Part shown: positions 5,065 to 6,134 of the stretch, piece after piece
Layout: every line of letters starts with the position of its first letter
Numbering within the stretch: the first letter of the stretch is position 1
NCBI GenBank assembly: GCA_023430945.1
Contig: JAEYYE010000088.1
Location: forward strand, 1-6,134
From: Bacteroidota bacterium
Lineage (GTDB): Bacteria > Bacteroidota > Bacteroidia > Flavobacteriales_F > PHOS-HE28
Length of the DNA stretch: 6,134 nucleotides
Direction of reading: 5' to 3'
Position numbers and translations under genes: made by a program
The notes under the pieces: model-generated
The model's database searches: none
What the model was told of the DNA's origin: nothing
The model's input: the letters and a program-made list of their open reading frames with translations, nothing else

Positions 5065-6117
5065 ATGCGCATCACTTCCACCCTGCTCTTTTCCTTCACT
5101 ATTTCCGCGCTTCCGGCGCAGATCACGATCGGTCCGGCGGATATGCCTTCCGAGGGCGATTCGCTTCACTTCCGGACCACACAGAGCATGGATATCGATC
5201 TCGCGACCACCGGCGCTGGCGTCACTTGGGACATGTCCGCACTGGTGCCGATGGATGACGGCGTGAACGTGGCGGTCTCCGTTGGATCGACGCCGATCCT
5301 CTATCAATTCTACTTCAACAATGGGATCCTTTATCCGGATCACCAGGCCAGCTTCGCGATGGAAGGCGCTTCGTTCGATTTCCAATTGCTTACGATCGAA
5401 GATGTTTTCGACTATTTCAAGAATGATGCCTCAGGCTACAGGAACGTGGGCTTTGGAGCAATGGTGAATGGCATCCCCACCAGCGTGCGGCGCCAGCCGG
5501 TGGATGTGATCCATGAATTTCCGATGCAATTCGGTGACACCGATTCTTCCTTCAGCGCGTGGAATGTGGAAGTGCCCGGCACGTTCTTCTTCGATCAGCA
5601 ACAATGGCGGCACAATGAAGTCGATGGCTGGGGAACCCTGATCCTTCCTGCAGATACGTTCGAAGTGCTTCGCGTGCGATCGGTGCTCAACCGGCACGAT
5701 TCGATCCATGTGGATCAATTCGGTATCGGGTTCGGTTTCGATGAACCGGAGACCGTGGAGTACAAGTGGCTCGCGAACGGCATGGGCCGCCCGGTGCTTT
5801 CCGTCACAACAGTTGCGGACATTCCAACGCTGATCGAATTCCATTACGATGAAGATGAGATCATCACCTCGGTGCCGTCACGCTCCGATCGGGAATTGAT
5901 CATTCATCCGAATCCCGCGCAAAATTCGATCGGCTTCCAGCTCGAAGGCGTGAATTCGATCCAGATCACCGATATCGCAGGAAGGATCTGGCCGATCGAG
6001 CCTCAACGGGCCGCCGATCGGTGGATCGTTCCGGTGGAAGCGCTTCCCAACGGCACTTACACCATGCGGATCGAAGGCGATCGCACCAGCCACGGCCGCT
6101 TCATCGTGGTTCGGTAG
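5065..6117 (+). CDS. T9SS-exported protein with uncharacterised N-terminal region and type A sorting domain
   Basis: This 350-residue protein is predicted to be secreted through the type IX system. Residues 1-19 form a signal peptide (MRITSTLLFSFTISALPA, cleavage near Q19). The mature region about 20-270 has no enzyme motif that I recognise. Visible landmarks are ADMPSEGDSLHF (25-36), TTGAGVTWDMSAL (48-60), DGWGTLILPADTFEVLRVR (187-205) and VEYKWLANGMGRPVLSV (231-247). I recognise this general pattern (xMPxxGD, then GxxxTWDxSxL, then DGxGTLxxPxxxFxxLRV) from other uncharacterised T9SS cargo, but cannot assign a function. Residues about 277-350 are the type A sorting domain: IIHPNPAQNSIGF (279-291), ITDIAGRIW (301-309), LPNGTYTMRI (327-336) and the terminal RFIVVR. 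The start at 5065 is chosen because it begins the signal peptide and follows the promoter; an in-frame ATG at 4915 lies inside the neighbouring gene and would bury the signal. It is divergent from the carboxypeptidase-regulatory gene. Confidence 0.88.
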   Translation: MRITSTLLFSFTISALPAQITIGPADMPSEGDSLHFRTTQSMDIDLATTGAGVTWDMSALVPMDDGVNVAVSVGSTPILYQFYFNNGILYPDHQASFAMEGASFDFQLLTIEDVFDYFKNDASGYRNVGFGAMVNGIPTSVRRQPVDVIHEFPMQFGDTDSSFSAWNVEVPGTFFFDQQQWRHNEVDGWGTLILPADTFEVLRVRSVLNRHDSIHVDQFGIGFGFDEPETVEYKWLANGMGRPVLSVTTVADIPTLIEFHYDEDEIITSVPSRSDRELIIHPNPAQNSIGFQLEGVNSIQITDIAGRIWPIEPQRAADRWIVPVEALPNGTYTMRIEGDRTSHGRFIVVR

Positions 6118-6134
6118 AGCCGTTCGTCTTATCC

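Larger units (their letters stand above)
1..6134. other. Window-wide enrichment of GATC and of the palindrome CGATCG
   Basis: By hand count there are roughly 130 GATC and about 30 CGATCG sites across the 6134 bases. At even base use, chance would give about 24 and 1.5. Sites occur in all genes and in most intergenic gaps, in more than one reading frame (for example Asp-Arg GAT CGG and xCG ATC Gxx). Amino-acid or single-codon preference alone does not explain them. Four sites extend to GCGATCGC (2535-2542, 2585-2592, 4717-4724, 6077-6084), the same octamer as the cyanobacterial HIP1 repeat. Confidence 0.8.

Noticed and set aside
1..6134. CRISPR array, insertion sequence or other mobile element
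   Set aside because: The repeated CGATCG-type words are short, irregularly spaced and also lie inside genes. There is no transposase, no long direct repeat and no spacer pattern.

Overview
This window looks like chromosomal DNA of a Bacteroidota bacterium, plausibly Flavobacteriales-like, although the exact lineage cannot be fixed from sequence alone. Three things support this. Two proteins end in type IX secretion (T9SS) C-terminal sorting domains, a secretion system largely confined to Bacteroidota. Promoter candidates match the Bacteroidota pattern TTG, about 20 nt, TAnnTTTG. No start codon has a clear Shine-Dalgarno sequence. Base composition is about half G+C, with a striking excess of GATC and CGATCG.

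Layout: five genes lie on the minus strand, followed by one divergent plus-strand gene. Reading left to right, they are: a UMF1-type major facilitator transporter that runs off the left edge (1-1238); a secreted protein joining a jelly-roll-like module to an OmpA peptidoglycan-binding domain (1324-2505); a small outer-membrane beta-barrel protein (2623-3231); a T9SS-exported protein with a jelly-roll-like module (3387-4244); an exported stand-alone carboxypeptidase-regulatory-like domain protein (4346-4969); and, on the plus strand, a second T9SS-exported protein of an uncharacterised type (5065-6117).

The genes are tightly packed and no gap exceeds about 155 bp. Strong intrinsic terminators follow the beta-barrel gene (2569-2602) and the jelly-roll T9SS gene (3332-3365). 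A weaker GC-rich hairpin follows the OmpA-domain gene (1274-1302). TAnnTTTG-type promoters precede four of the six genes. Most genes therefore look like single transcription units rather than one operon, except that the carboxypeptidase-regulatory gene has no visible terminator and may read into the T9SS gene below it.

Taken together, five of the six products are cell-envelope or surface proteins and the sixth is an inner-membrane transporter. The neighbourhood is a collection of envelope genes, not a recognisable pathway. I see no mobile element, CRISPR array, tRNA, rRNA or defence system. The most unusual signals are the genome-signature-like density of CGATCG, the reuse of a similar jelly-roll module with two different anchors, and a perfect -7 element only 5 nt from a start codon, which suggests a leaderless mRNA.
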